From assembly GCF_002899455.1 (NCBI RefSeq), contig NZ_PPFB01000001.1, forward strand, positions 3,192,501-3,256,500: a stretch of DNA of 64,000 bases, given 5' to 3'. Source of the DNA: Streptomyces sp. DH-12 (GTDB lineage: Bacteria; Actinomycetota; Actinomycetes; Streptomycetales; Streptomycetaceae). The position numbers were made by a program, and so were the translations under genes. The first letter of the stretch is position 1. Every line of letters starts with the position of its first letter. A model generated the notes under the pieces. The model worked only from the letters and a program-made list of their open reading frames with translations, did no database searches and was not told the DNA's origin. Below, piece by piece: positions 28,564 through 36,641 of this stretch.

Positions 28564-28920
28564 TCAGCCCTCCTCGATCTCCCGGACCTCGCAGGTCACC
28601 GTCCAGTGCGGCTCGTGCACCTTCAGGAACCGCTTCGTCCACTCGATCGCCTCGGCCTTGTCCTTGGCCTGGAGGAGGGCGTATCCGCCGACGACCTCCT
28701 TGGTCTCGGTGAACGGTCCGTCCGTCACGGACAGCCGGCCGCCCTCGTAGTGGACCCGGGAGCCCTGGGCGGTCGGGGCCAGCCCTGCGGTGTCCAGCAG
28801 GACGCCGTTCTTGGTCATCTCCTCGATCAGCTCGCCCATGCGCCGCATCAGCTCGGGGCTGGGGCCGCCCTCGGGGGAGTCGTTCTCGTCGATCCGGATG
28901 AGGGAGAGATAGCGGGGCAT
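28564..28920 (-). CDS. YCII-related DGPF-domain protein
   Basis: 118 residues of the YCII/DGPF family: MPRYLSLIRIDE at the start, then VTDGPFTETKEVVGGYALLQA with the signature Asp-Gly-Pro-Phe. Genes for such proteins accompany ECF42 sigma factors and are the usual target of that sigma factor. ATG 28920 has GAGGAGG upstream. First gene of the sigma operon. The biochemical role is not established. Confidence 0.93.
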   Translation of the reverse strand: MPRYLSLIRIDENDSPEGGPSPELMRRMGELIEEMTKNGVLLDTAGLAPTAQGSRVHYEGGRLSVTDGPFTETKEVVGGYALLQAKDKAEAIEWTKRFLKVHEPHWTVTCEVREIEEG

Positions 28921-29021
28921 GACGCCTCCTCGTGGTGTGCGGGGCCGGTCCTTCCCGGCCTCTCACCCCTGCGTCGAACGGGACGGACGGAAATCGACAC
29001 CCGCCCGGAAAGATCTTTCGC

Positions 29022-30131
29022 TCACCGCAGCGAGGCCCACAGCCGTCCCGCCTCGGGCTCGTCCGGCACCACCCGGTCGGGGTCGGAGGGTGCGGGCAGC
29101 ACCGGCATGGTCACGGTGGTGACGCGGTCGGCGGTCAGCCCTTCCAGGCTGCGGGCGAACGTGACCAGTTCGCCGAGCGAGTCCAGACCGGTGTCGGTGG
29201 TGAGGCCCCCGGTGACGGCGTCGGCGACCTCGTACAGCACGGTGGGGCTGGTCAGCAGGTCCAGCTCGGTGATCCGCCCGACCAGCGTCTTCACCAGGTC
29301 CTGCTGGAGCGTGATGCGGCCCAGGTCGCTGCCGTCGCCGACGCCGTACCGGGTGCGGGCGAGCGCGAGCGCCCGGGTGCCGTCGAGGTGGTGGGTGCCG
29401 GCCTCCAGGGTGAGGCGGCTGCGGTCGTCGTCGATGTCCTGGCGGGTGGTGACGGTGACCCCGCCGAGCGCGTCGACCAGGCGGGCGAACCCGGCGAAGT
29501 CGATCTCGACGTAGTGGTCCATGCGGACACCGGTGAGGGTCTCGACGGTCTTCACCGCGCACACCGGCCCGCCCACCTCGTACGCGGTGTTGAACATGAC
29601 CCCGGACACCGGCCGTGTCGACCCCCCGCCCTCCAGCGGGCAGGAGGGCCGGTCGACGAGGGTGTCGCGGGGGACGCTGACCACCGTCGCGGCGGTCCGC
29701 CCGGCGTCGAGGTGCACGACCATCGCGGTGTCGGACCGCGCGCTGCCGCCCTCCCCGCCGCCCAGCTCCCGGTTCTCCGCGCCGCCGCGCGAGTCGGAGC
29801 CGAGCACCAGCAGGTTCAGCGACCCGGTCGGCAGCGGCGAGGGGTCCCCGTACGGCGACGGCTCCGGGGTGACCTCACCCCTGGCGGGACGGTCGTCGCC
29901 CAGCGCCTGGTCGATGTCGACCCCGCGGATGTTCCCGTCCAGCCGCAGATACGCCCAGACTGCCGTGCCCGCGCCGAGCAGCAGCAGCCCGGCCAGTACG
30001 CCCCCGGCGGCCTTGAGCGCCCGTCTCCTCCGCCGGCCGGGCCGTGCGGCCGCGCGTATGTCCGCGCCCCCGGCGTCCCCTCCGGCGCTGTCCCCGCTTG
30101 TCCCCTGATGTGCCGTCACCATCAGGAACAT
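29022..30131 (-). CDS. LytR-CpsA-Psr family wall polymer ligase
   Basis: 369 residues. Short cytoplasmic tail rich in Arg, one transmembrane helix (about 40-62, LKAAGGVLAGLLLLGAGTAVWAYL), and an outer LCP domain (about 105-290): [38 protein letters not shown], and the Arg-rich LALARTRYGVGDGSDLGRITLQQ. LCP proteins attach anionic polymers from undecaprenyl-linked carriers to peptidoglycan. ATG 30131 has only GGAC upstream; ATG 30122 is possible. It stands alone on the reverse strand. Confidence 0.92.
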   Translation of the reverse strand: MFLMVTAHQGTSGDSAGGDAGGADIRAAARPGRRRRRALKAAGGVLAGLLLLGAGTAVWAYLRLDGNIRGVDIDQALGDDRPARGEVTPEPSPYGDPSPLPTGSLNLLVLGSDSRGGAENRELGGGEGGSARSDTAMVVHLDAGRTAATVVSVPRDTLVDRPSCPLEGGGSTRPVSGVMFNTAYEVGGPVCAVKTVETLTGVRMDHYVEIDFAGFARLVDALGGVTVTTRQDIDDDRSRLTLEAGTHHLDGTRALALARTRYGVGDGSDLGRITLQQDLVKTLVGRITELDLLTSPTVLYEVADAVTGGLTTDTGLDSLGELVTFARSLEGLTADRVTTVTMPVLPAPSDPDRVVPDEPEAGRLWASLR

Positions 30132-30183
30132 ACGTCCGAATTATGACGTCCGGTGCTCCCCGGACGTTTTTCTTGGGAAATTC

Positions 30184-31260
30184 TCAGACGTGAGACCGGC
30201 CCGGCTCCCGCCGGCCCGCCGGCGCGGCCGTGCTGCTCCGCACCACCAGGCTGGTCGCCAGCTCCACGCGGGTCGCCGCGGGGGCGTCCTCGCCCTTGCC
30301 CAGGTCGAGCACCAGCTTGGCCGCCGCCTCCGCCATCTCCGTCAGCGGCTGCCGCACGGTCGTCAGCGGCGGGCCCACCCAGCGGGCCACCGGCAGGTCG
30401 TCGAACCCGACCACGCTCAGGTCCTCCGGGATCCGCAGCCCCAGCTCGCGCGCGGCCTCGTACAGCCCGAGCGCCTGGAGGTCGTTGCCCGCGAACACCG
30501 CGGTGGGCCGGTCCTCGCGGCGCAGCAGGGCGAGTCCCTGCCGGTAGCCGGCGTCGTGGTGGAAGTCGCCGGTGACGATCAGCTGCGGGTCGACCGGCAG
30601 CCCGGCGGTCTCCAGGGCGGCCCGGTACCCGTCGACGCGGGCCCGGCTGCACATCATCCGCGAGGGCCCGCTGATCGCGCCGATCCGGGTGTGGCCCAGC
30701 TCGACCAGGTGCCGGGTGGCGGCGAGCCCGCCCTGCCAGTTGGTCGCGCCGATGGACGGCACGTCGGTGCCGGGGTCGCCGGCCGGGTCCATCACCACGA
30801 AGGGGATGGAGCGGCTGGTCAGCAGCGCGCGCCCGGACTCGTCGAGGCCGGACAGCACGAGGATCACGCCGTGCGGGCGGCGGGCGGCGACCTGGTCGGC
30901 CCAGGTACGGCCGGGCGTGAGCCGTCCCGCGCTCTCGGACAGCACCACGCTCAGCCCGGCGTCCCGGGCGACGTTCTCCACGCCCCGGATGACCTCCATG
31001 GCCCAGGCGCTCTCCAGCTCGTGGAAGACCAGGTCGATGAGGGGCGAGCGGCTGGCCTCGGCTCGGCGGCGCCGGTACCCGTGGGTGCGCAGCAGTTCCT
31101 CGACCCGGGAACGGGTGCCGGGGGCGACGTCGGCGCGGCCGTTGAGCACCTTCGAAACAGTCGGCGCGGAGACACCCGCCTCGCGGGCGATCTCGGCGAG
31201 CGTCGCGGTCTGCGTGCTGCGCCCGTGGGTCCGGGTCTCAGCGGGCTGCGGGGAAGTCAT
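30184..31260 (-). CDS. LacI-family transcriptional regulator
   Basis: 358 residues. HTH at about 18-45 (TLAEIAREAGVSAPTVSKVLNGRADVAPGTRSRVEELL), then a periplasmic-binding-protein-like sugar sensor (about 70-340) with the end signature VVGFDDLPVARWVGPPLTTVRQPL. ATG 31260 has no ribosome site but TACGAT stands 7 nt upstream, which suggests a leaderless transcript. A GAAAGTTTC palindrome 72-82 nt upstream may be its own operator. No sugar transport or hydrolase genes lie next to it, so it may act on distant genes. Confidence 0.92.
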   Translation of the reverse strand: MTSPQPAETRTHGRSTQTATLAEIAREAGVSAPTVSKVLNGRADVAPGTRSRVEELLRTHGYRRRRAEASRSPLIDLVFHELESAWAMEVIRGVENVARDAGLSVVLSESAGRLTPGRTWADQVAARRPHGVILVLSGLDESGRALLTSRSIPFVVMDPAGDPGTDVPSIGATNWQGGLAATRHLVELGHTRIGAISGPSRMMCSRARVDGYRAALETAGLPVDPQLIVTGDFHHDAGYRQGLALLRREDRPTAVFAGNDLQALGLYEAARELGLRIPEDLSVVGFDDLPVARWVGPPLTTVRQPLTEMAEAAAKLVLDLGKGEDAPAATRVELATSLVVRSSTAAPAGRREPGRSHV

Positions 31261-31332
31261 GGCGGCGATCGTATCTCCGCGAGCGGCGAGGACGAAGCCC
31301 TTCGACGGGCCGGAACATTCGGCCGATCTTCC

Positions 31333-31341
31333 GAAAGTTTC
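31333..31341. promoter_or_regulatory. Candidate LacI operator
   Basis: The palindrome GAAA-G-TTTC in the stretch CCGAAAGTTTCC lies 72-82 nt upstream of the LacI-family start. GAAACTTTC-like elements are known as sugar-responsive operators in Streptomyces promoters. Confidence 0.4.
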
Positions 31342-31398
31342 CCTCATCCGGCCGAAGCCGCGCCGGCCCGGGCGCGACCGGGAGCCGGCCCCCCGGGA

Positions 31399-31662
31399 TC
31401 ACACACTCCCCAGCGACTCGAACCGCCACCGGTGCACCGCCCGCGTGACCAGCGTGCCCTCCGGTTCCGGGAGTTCGGGGAGGTCCGCGTCGAGGGGGGC
31501 GTTCCACCAGGTGATGACGAGGACGCGGTCCTGGGGGGCGCGGAAGACCTCGCGGCGGGCCGGGCGGCGGGGGAGTCCGCGGGCCCGTTCCTCGGCCCAG
31601 GCCAGCAGGTCCGGGCCGCGGCCGGGGACCGCGCGGGCCTCCCACATCAGCGCGACGGTCAT
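31399..31662 (-). CDS. Small conserved protein coupled to tsaD
   Basis: 87 residues, starts [25 protein letters not shown] and ends [15 protein letters not shown]. Segments such as [18 protein letters not shown] suggest a small ferredoxin-like alpha/beta fold of the antibiotic-monooxygenase type, but this is only an impression. ATG 31662 overlaps the tsaD stop in ATGA, so translation is coupled. It is the last gene of tsaB-rimI-tsaD-orf87. Its link to tRNA modification is unknown. Confidence 0.8.
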   Translation of the reverse strand: MTVALMWEARAVPGRGPDLLAWAEERARGLPRRPARREVFRAPQDRVLVITWWNAPLDADLPELPEPEGTLVTRAVHRWRFESLGSV

Positions 31663-32756
31663 GGGTAGAGGTTCTCCCGGGCGGTCTCGTGGACGTGGTC
31701 GTGGGAGTGGGCGGCGCCCGGCACGTGCGGGTCGGTGACCGGGAGGGAGGAGTCCGCCGAGAGGTCCCAGTCGGAGGCCGCGCGGTTGCGGGCGACCATC
31801 TCCGCGCCGAGGGCGGCCACCATCGCGCCGTTGTCCGTGCACAGCTTGGGGCGCGGCACCCGCAGCCGGATGCCGGCCGCCTCGCAGCGCTCCTCGGCCA
31901 GCGCGCGCAGCCGGGAGTTGGCGGCCACGCCGCCGCCGATCATCAGGTGGTCGACGCCCTCGTCCTTGCAGGCCCGCACGGCCTTGCGGGTGAGCACGTC
32001 CACGACGGCCTCCTGGAAGGACGCCGACACGTCCCGCACCGGCACCTCCTCGCCCGCCGCCCGCCTGGCCTCGATCCAGCGGGCCACGGCCGTCTTCAGA
32101 CCGGAGAAGGAGAAGTCGTACGCCGGGTCGCGGGGGCCGGTCAGGCCGCGCGGGAACGCGATCGCGTCCGGGTCGCCCTCGCGGGCGTACCGGTCGATGA
32201 CGGGGCCGCCGGGGAAGCCGAGGTTCAGCACCCGGGCGATCTTGTCGAAGGCCTCGCCCGCCGCGTCGTCGATGGTCGCGCCGAGGGGACGCACGTCGGA
32301 GGTGATGTCGGCGGACAGCAGCAGCGAGGAGTGGCCGCCGGAGACCAGCAGCGCCATCGTCGGCTCGGGCAGCGGCCCGTGCTCCAGCTGGTCGACGCAG
32401 ATGTGGGAGGCGAGGTGGTTGACCCCGTAGAGCGGCTTGCCGAGGGCGTAGGCGTACGCCTTGGCGGCGGAGACGCCGACCAGCAGCGCGCCGGCCAGCC
32501 CGGGTCCCGCCGTGACGGCGATGCCGTCGAGGTCGCGGGCGCCGACCCCCGCCTCCTTCAGCGCCCGCTCGATGGTGGGGACCATCGCCTCGAGGTGGGC
32601 GCGGCTCGCCACCTCGGGGACGACGCCGCCGAAGCGGGCGTGTTCGTCGACGCTGGAGGCGACGGCGTCCGCGAGCAGGGTGGTGCCGCGGACGATGCCG
32701 ACGCCGGTCTCGTCGCAGGAGGTCTCGATCCCCAGTACCAGGGGTTCGTCAGCCAT
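31659..32756 (-). CDS. tsaD: tRNA N6-threonylcarbamoyladenosine transferase
   Basis: 365 residues. TsaD (Kae1/Qri7 family) transfers the threonylcarbamoyl group to A37 of ANN-decoding tRNAs, working with TsaB and TsaE. Motifs: [10 protein letters not shown] at 9-18, metal-binding H114 and H118 (NHLASH), SGGHSSL, and [15 protein letters not shown] short His-rich tail ([10 protein letters not shown]) is found near the end. The start overlaps the end of rimI by 8 nt and its stop overlaps orf87 by 4 nt. Confidence 0.97.
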   Translation of the reverse strand: MADEPLVLGIETSCDETGVGIVRGTTLLADAVASSVDEHARFGGVVPEVASRAHLEAMVPTIERALKEAGVGARDLDGIAVTAGPGLAGALLVGVSAAKAYAYALGKPLYGVNHLASHICVDQLEHGPLPEPTMALLVSGGHSSLLLSADITSDVRPLGATIDDAAGEAFDKIARVLNLGFPGGPVIDRYAREGDPDAIAFPRGLTGPRDPAYDFSFSGLKTAVARWIEARRAAGEEVPVRDVSASFQEAVVDVLTRKAVRACKDEGVDHLMIGGGVAANSRLRALAEERCEAAGIRLRVPRPKLCTDNGAMVAALGAEMVARNRAASDWDLSADSSLPVTDPHVPGAAHSHDHVHETARENLYP

Positions 32757-33306
32757 GGGTCTCGGTTCCTTGTACGCCGTTGACGGGGTGGCCCGGGGTC
32801 ACGGAGGCGGACGGGCCGGTCAAGCGCATGACCAGCGCGTCCACGTTGCCCGGCTGGTAGTAGCCGCGCCTGACTCCGATGACCTCGAAGCCGAAGCGCT
32901 CGTAGAGCTTCTGGGCGCGGACGTTGTCGACGCGGCACTCCAGCATCACCTCGGCGCACTCGAACGCCGTGGCCGCGCGCAGCAGTTCGGTCAGCAGCCG
33001 CGAGCCCAGTCCGGTGCCCCAGTGGTCGCGGGTGACCGCGATGGTCTGGATGTCGGCGGCCGGGGCGCCGCCGTCGTCGCCCTCCGCGCCGGAGGTGGTG
33101 AGGCCGGCGTAGCCGACGATCCGGTCGCCTTCTTCGGCGACGACGTAGCGCCGGGTCGCGCCGGGCCCGCGGGAGTGGGCCAGCTCGGACCAGAACATGC
33201 CGCGCGACCACGCGTCCTCGGGGAAGAGGTCGCGCTCCAGCTCCAGCACGGGGTCGATGTCCCACCAGCGCATCTCGCGCAGGACGACCGTCTCGGTTCC
33301 CGTCAC
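32749..33306 (-). CDS. rimI: Ribosomal protein alanine N-acetyltransferase-like GNAT protein
   Basis: 185 residues with a GNAT domain: [23 protein letters not shown] at the start, the acetyl-CoA loop [13 protein letters not shown], and [32 protein letters not shown]. The RimI family acetylates N termini such as that of ribosomal protein S18; its place between tsaB and tsaD is conserved in bacteria. GTG 33306 overlaps the tsaB stop in GTGA. Confidence 0.93.
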   Translation of the reverse strand: MTGTETVVLREMRWWDIDPVLELERDLFPEDAWSRGMFWSELAHSRGPGATRRYVVAEEGDRIVGYAGLTTSGAEGDDGGAPAADIQTIAVTRDHWGTGLGSRLLTELLRAATAFECAEVMLECRVDNVRAQKLYERFGFEVIGVRRGYYQPGNVDALVMRLTGPSASVTPGHPVNGVQGTETHG

Positions 33307-33956
33307 TTGGGGGTGACCACCTTGTAGTTCTTGGGGACCTGGGCATCGGGCCGCCGCAGGTACAGCGGCCGGGGCGCGGGCAGTTCCTCGCCCGCCGCCA
33401 GCTTCTCCGCGGCCAGCCGGGCGAGGGCGGCGGCGCTCACGTGCTCCGGCTCGTGCGCCCGGGGGAAGGTGTCCGGGTACAGCAGCGCGCCCGCGCCGAC
33501 CGCGGGCAGGCCGGCGACCTGGCCGGCGATGTCCGCGGGGCGGTCCACGGCCGGGTCGGTGAGGCGGGTGCGCGAGTCGGCGTACCGCGCCCAGTAGACC
33601 TCCTTGCGGCGGGCGTCGGTCGCCACGACGAAGGGGCCCTCCAGGTCGGCCGCGTAGGCCAGGCCGTCCAGCGTGCACACACCGTGCACGGGCACGCCGA
33701 GGGCGAGCCCGAAGGCGTCGGCGGTCATCAGGCCGACCCGCAGGCCGGTGTAGGGGCCGGGGCCGGTGCCGGCCACGATCCCGGTGACGGCGTCGAGCCG
33801 CAGACCGGCCTCGGCGAGCACCCGGTCGACGGCCGGGAGCAGCAGTTCACCGTGGCGGCGGGCGTCCACCTGGCTCGACGAGGCGATGACGTCGTCGCCG
33901 TCGTGCAGCGCGACGGTGACGGCGGGAGTGGCGGTATCCAGAGCGAGCAAGAGCAC
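33303..33956 (-). CDS. tsaB: tRNA threonylcarbamoyladenosine biosynthesis protein TsaB
   Basis: 217 residues of the ASKHA-like TsaB family, a partner of TsaD that lacks its active site. The start LLALDTATPAVTVALHDG and GTGPGPYTGLRVGLMTADAFGLALGVPVHGV are diagnostic. First gene of the operon. GTG 33956 has no ribosome site; TAGGCT stands 6 nt before it, so the operon mRNA is probably leaderless. Confidence 0.95.
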   Translation of the reverse strand: MLLLALDTATPAVTVALHDGDDVIASSSQVDARRHGELLLPAVDRVLAEAGLRLDAVTGIVAGTGPGPYTGLRVGLMTADAFGLALGVPVHGVCTLDGLAYAADLEGPFVVATDARRKEVYWARYADSRTRLTDPAVDRPADIAGQVAGLPAVGAGALLYPDTFPRAHEPEHVSAAALARLAAEKLAAGEELPAPRPLYLRRPDAQVPKNYKVVTPK

Positions 33957-34084
33957 GCAAACAGCCTACGGCTCCCGCGCCCCGGCCACGGCCGCACGGG
34001 CCGGACGGTCACGGACTGCTACGGTCGCGTCACGTCCGCACAGGACAGGGCGGAGCAGGACAGAGCAGGACAGGGGTGACGTCG

Positions 34085-34630
34085 ATGGCGGGGACCAGCT
34101 CGATGATCGTGGCGGGGCTGACCGCGGCGGCCCTCGCGACGGTCGGCCACCTCGGCCACCGGGCGGCGGAGACGGTCCCGCCCGACCTGCGCCAGCGGGC
34201 GTCCGGCTCTCCGGCGCCCGCGCCGGAGGGGCCCCGCAACGGCCACCCGGCCGCGCCGCCCCCGCGCTCGGGGCAGGGGCAGCGCGTCGTCTACTCGCTG
34301 GGCCGCGACCGGGTGTGGCTGGTGGACGAGGGCGGCGCGGTGCGCCGCACCTTCGGCGTCAGCCCCAGCACGGTCGACCCGGCGCCGGGCACCTACCGGG
34401 TCACCTCCCGGTCCGGCTCCGTGACGGGGTCGGACGGCGTGCCGGTGGAGCACGTCGTGCGGTTCGCCAGCGTCGACGGCACGGCGATCGGGTTCAGCGC
34501 GGCGGTCGACGGCTCGGCGCCCGTCCTCGACCCGCGGGAACGCACGGGCGGGATCCGCGAGACGCGGGAGGACGCCGCGGCGATGTGGACGTTCGCGACG
34601 ATCGGGCGAACGGTCGTCGTGGTGCCGTAG
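34085..34630 (+). CDS. Exported protein with degenerate L,D-transpeptidase-like fold
   Basis: 181 residues. A hydrophobic start (MIVAGLTAAALATVGHLG) acts as signal or anchor, followed by a Pro-rich linker. The rest (VVYSLGRDRVWLVDEGGAVRRTFGVSPSTVDPAPGTYRVTS) resembles the first half of YkuD-type transpeptidases, but the protein has no cysteine at all and no HG...SHGC motif, so it cannot have that activity. ATG 34085 follows AGGGG; a GTG at 34076 is an alternative. It is divergent from tsaB and convergent with a 53-codon gene, 5 bp apart. Confidence 0.75.
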   Translation: MAGTSSMIVAGLTAAALATVGHLGHRAAETVPPDLRQRASGSPAPAPEGPRNGHPAAPPPRSGQGQRVVYSLGRDRVWLVDEGGAVRRTFGVSPSTVDPAPGTYRVTSRSGSVTGSDGVPVEHVVRFASVDGTAIGFSAAVDGSAPVLDPRERTGGIRETREDAAAMWTFATIGRTVVVVP

Positions 34631-34635
34631 GTCCG

Positions 34636-34797
34636 CTACGCGGCCTCGCGACGGCCGCGCGCCGCCTTCTCCTCCCGCCGCGGCTCGGGAGCGGGCGGCG
34701 GTGTGGAGACGGCGGCGGCCGCCGCGCAGGCGGCGAGCAGGTCACGCATGGGCACCGGTCGCGGCGTGGGCTCACGCCTGCTCTGGATGGCCGGCAT
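34636..34797 (-). CDS. 53-residue protein behind a perfect palindrome
   Basis: ATG 34797 has a strong AGGAGG 6 nt upstream and opens 53 codons to TAG at 34636. The product starts MPAIQSRREPTPRPVPMRDLL, has an Ala-rich middle with one Cys (LLAACAAAAAV), then Pro-rich and Arg/Glu-rich parts. No membrane helix or family is recognised. Third positions are almost all G or C. It lies downstream of tsaE after 120 bp that contain a 24-bp palindrome, so it probably has its own regulated promoter. Confidence 0.7.
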   Translation of the reverse strand: MPAIQSRREPTPRPVPMRDLLAACAAAAAVSTPPPAPEPRREEKAARGRREAA

Positions 34798-34825
34798 GGA
34801 CGCCTCCTGGACGTCGGGGGGCGGA

Positions 34826-34849
34826 CGCGGTTAGGTATACCTAACCGCG
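34826..34849. promoter_or_regulatory. Perfect 24-bp palindrome, likely operator
   Basis: The half CGCGGTTAGGTA (34826-34837) is followed directly by its exact reverse complement (34838-34849). It lies 29-52 nt upstream of the 53-codon gene, where a repressor would block transcription. TTAGGT/ACCTAA half sites recall DtxR-family metal boxes, but the spacing between them (2 bp) is shorter than in the 19-bp iron box. Confidence 0.8.
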
Positions 34850-34917
34850 AGCTGGATACCATGTGACCACGCCGGACACCGCGGACGCAACACCATGCCG
34901 ACACCTTGTCGGAACGC

Positions 34918-35427
34918 TCAGGCGGACAGCGAACCCAGCTCCGCCCCCGCCCAGCGCGCGCCGAGCCCCCGCACGGTCACGTGCCGGACCTCGTCCGTGG
35001 TGTCGCCGACCGCACGGTGGATGACGACGTACAGCCGGTCCTCGGTCAGCTCCTCGACCTTGCCCTCGCCCCACTCCACGACGACCACCGACTCGGGCAG
35101 CGAGACGTCGAGGTCGAGGTCCTCCATCTCGTCGAGCCCGCCGGACAGCCGGTAGGCGTCGACGTGCACCAGCGGCGGACCGTCCCCCAGCGGGGGGTGC
35201 ACCCGGGCGATGACGAACGTCGGCGAGGTCACCGCGCCCCGCACCCCGAGCCCTTCGCCCAGCCCACGCGTCAGGGTCGTCTTGCCGGCCCCCAGCTCGC
35301 CGGAGAGCAGCACGAGGTCGCCCGCGCGCAGCAGCTTGGCGAGCCGCCGCCCGAGGTCGCGCATCTGCTCGGGGGAGGTGACGGTCAGTTCAGCCGGGGT
35401 GTGCGGTGCTGCTGCTTCCATAGCCAC
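34918..35427 (-). CDS. tsaE: tRNA threonylcarbamoyladenosine biosynthesis ATPase TsaE
   Basis: 169-residue P-loop protein: LLSGELGAGKTTLTRGLGEGLG (Walker A), SPTFVIARVH, HVDAYRL and VVVEWGEG are typical of TsaE, which drives cycles of the TsaBD complex. GTG 35427 has GGAG upstream and overlaps the end of the hydrolase gene by 38 bp, so the two are co-expressed. The other tsa genes are 1 kb away in another operon. Confidence 0.95.
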   Translation of the reverse strand: MAMEAAAPHTPAELTVTSPEQMRDLGRRLAKLLRAGDLVLLSGELGAGKTTLTRGLGEGLGVRGAVTSPTFVIARVHPPLGDGPPLVHVDAYRLSGGLDEMEDLDLDVSLPESVVVVEWGEGKVEELTEDRLYVVIHRAVGDTTDEVRHVTVRGLGARWAGAELGSLSA

Positions 35428-36604
35428 CCACGGTAGCTCCTGCGGGCACGGCGCCCGCGCGGACGAGCAGGTCGGCGAGACGGTCGGTCACCTGTTCGGG
35501 GTGCTCCAGCATCACCAGGTGCCCGGCGTCCGGCACGAGCACCAGCTCGGCCTCGGGCAGCAGATCGGCGATGGCCTCGCTGTGCTCGCTCGGGGTCACG
35601 AGATCCCCCACCCCGGCGAGCACCAGCACGGGCAGCTCCGCGAAGTGCGCCAGCGCCTCCGCCTTGTCGTGATCGCCAAAGGCCGGATAGTACTCGGCCA
35701 CCACGTCGATCGGCGTCGACTCGATCATCCGCTCGGCGAACCGGGCGACGGCGGGATCCACGTCCCGCGACGCGAACGAGTACCGCTTCACGACCCCGGC
35801 GAACAGATCGGCCGTCGCCCGCCGCCCCTTCTCCACCAGCTCGGCCCGCTGCCCCAGCGCCTTCAGCACCCCGGGCAGCACCCGCCGCACCGCGTTGACC
35901 CCGGCCACCGGCAGCCCGAAGTTGACCTCCCCCAGCCGCCCCGACGACGTCCCCACCAAGGCGGCCCCCACGCACCGCTCCCGAACCAGCTCCGGGAACT
36001 GCTCGGCGAGCGCCATCACGGTCATCCCGCCCATGGAGTGCCCGACCAGCACCAGCGGTCCCTCAGGAGCGGCCGCGTCGATCACGGCCTTCAGATCACG
36101 CCCGAGCTGCTCGATGGTGACCGGCTCCCCGCGCTCCATCTGCGCGGCGCCCCGCGCCGAACGCCCGTGACTGCGCTGGTCCCAGTGCACGGTCCGCACC
36201 ACACCGCGCAGCGCGGCCCGCTGGAAGTGCCAGGAATCCTGGCTGAGGCAGTACCCGTGGCTGAACACCACGGTCACCGGCGCGGGCGCCCGCCGCCCGA
36301 ACAACCGCCGCCGCCGCCCTTCCTGCGCCTCGGGCTCTACCTCGTCGACCTCGTAGTACAGCTCGGTGCCGTCGTCGGCGTACGCCTTGCCGGGCATGCC
36401 GCGCAGGGAGCCGTACGGCCCCGCCGAGTCCAGGACCAGCCGGGCCTTGCGGCGTATGCCCCGGCCGACCGTCATCCGCTCGACGGCGACACCGGCGGCG
36501 GCCCCGGTGGCCAGCACGCCTATCGCGAGGCCCGCGACACCGGTCGCCCGGCGCCATCCCCCGGCGGACGCGGCCGTCACGGCCTGCGCACTGCTCTCGC
36601 TCAC
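35390..36604 (-). CDS. Alpha/beta-hydrolase, membrane-anchored
   Basis: 404 residues. An N-terminal hydrophobic segment (about 18-40, GVAGLAIGVLATGAAAGVAVE) is followed by an alpha/beta-hydrolase fold: oxyanion HG in VFSHGYCLSQDSW, nucleophile elbow GHSMGG, and the final DAGHLVMLEHP with the catalytic His. The substrate is unknown. GTG 36604 has GAGGAG upstream. It lies between alr and tsaE, a stable order in Streptomyces. Confidence 0.92.
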   Translation of the reverse strand: MSESSAQAVTAASAGGWRRATGVAGLAIGVLATGAAAGVAVERMTVGRGIRRKARLVLDSAGPYGSLRGMPGKAYADDGTELYYEVDEVEPEAQEGRRRRLFGRRAPAPVTVVFSHGYCLSQDSWHFQRAALRGVVRTVHWDQRSHGRSARGAAQMERGEPVTIEQLGRDLKAVIDAAAPEGPLVLVGHSMGGMTVMALAEQFPELVRERCVGAALVGTSSGRLGEVNFGLPVAGVNAVRRVLPGVLKALGQRAELVEKGRRATADLFAGVVKRYSFASRDVDPAVARFAERMIESTPIDVVAEYYPAFGDHDKAEALAHFAELPVLVLAGVGDLVTPSEHSEAIADLLPEAELVLVPDAGHLVMLEHPEQVTDRLADLLVRAGAVPAGATVGGYGSSSTAHPG

Positions 36605-36641
36605 GTACCGCTCCTCTTCCCCGGACCCCACGCAAGGGCCC

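Noticed and set aside
34831..34844. Canonical DmdR/IdeR iron box
   Set aside because: Half sites fit but spacing is 2 bp, not 7 bp, so I call it only a palindrome of unknown regulator.
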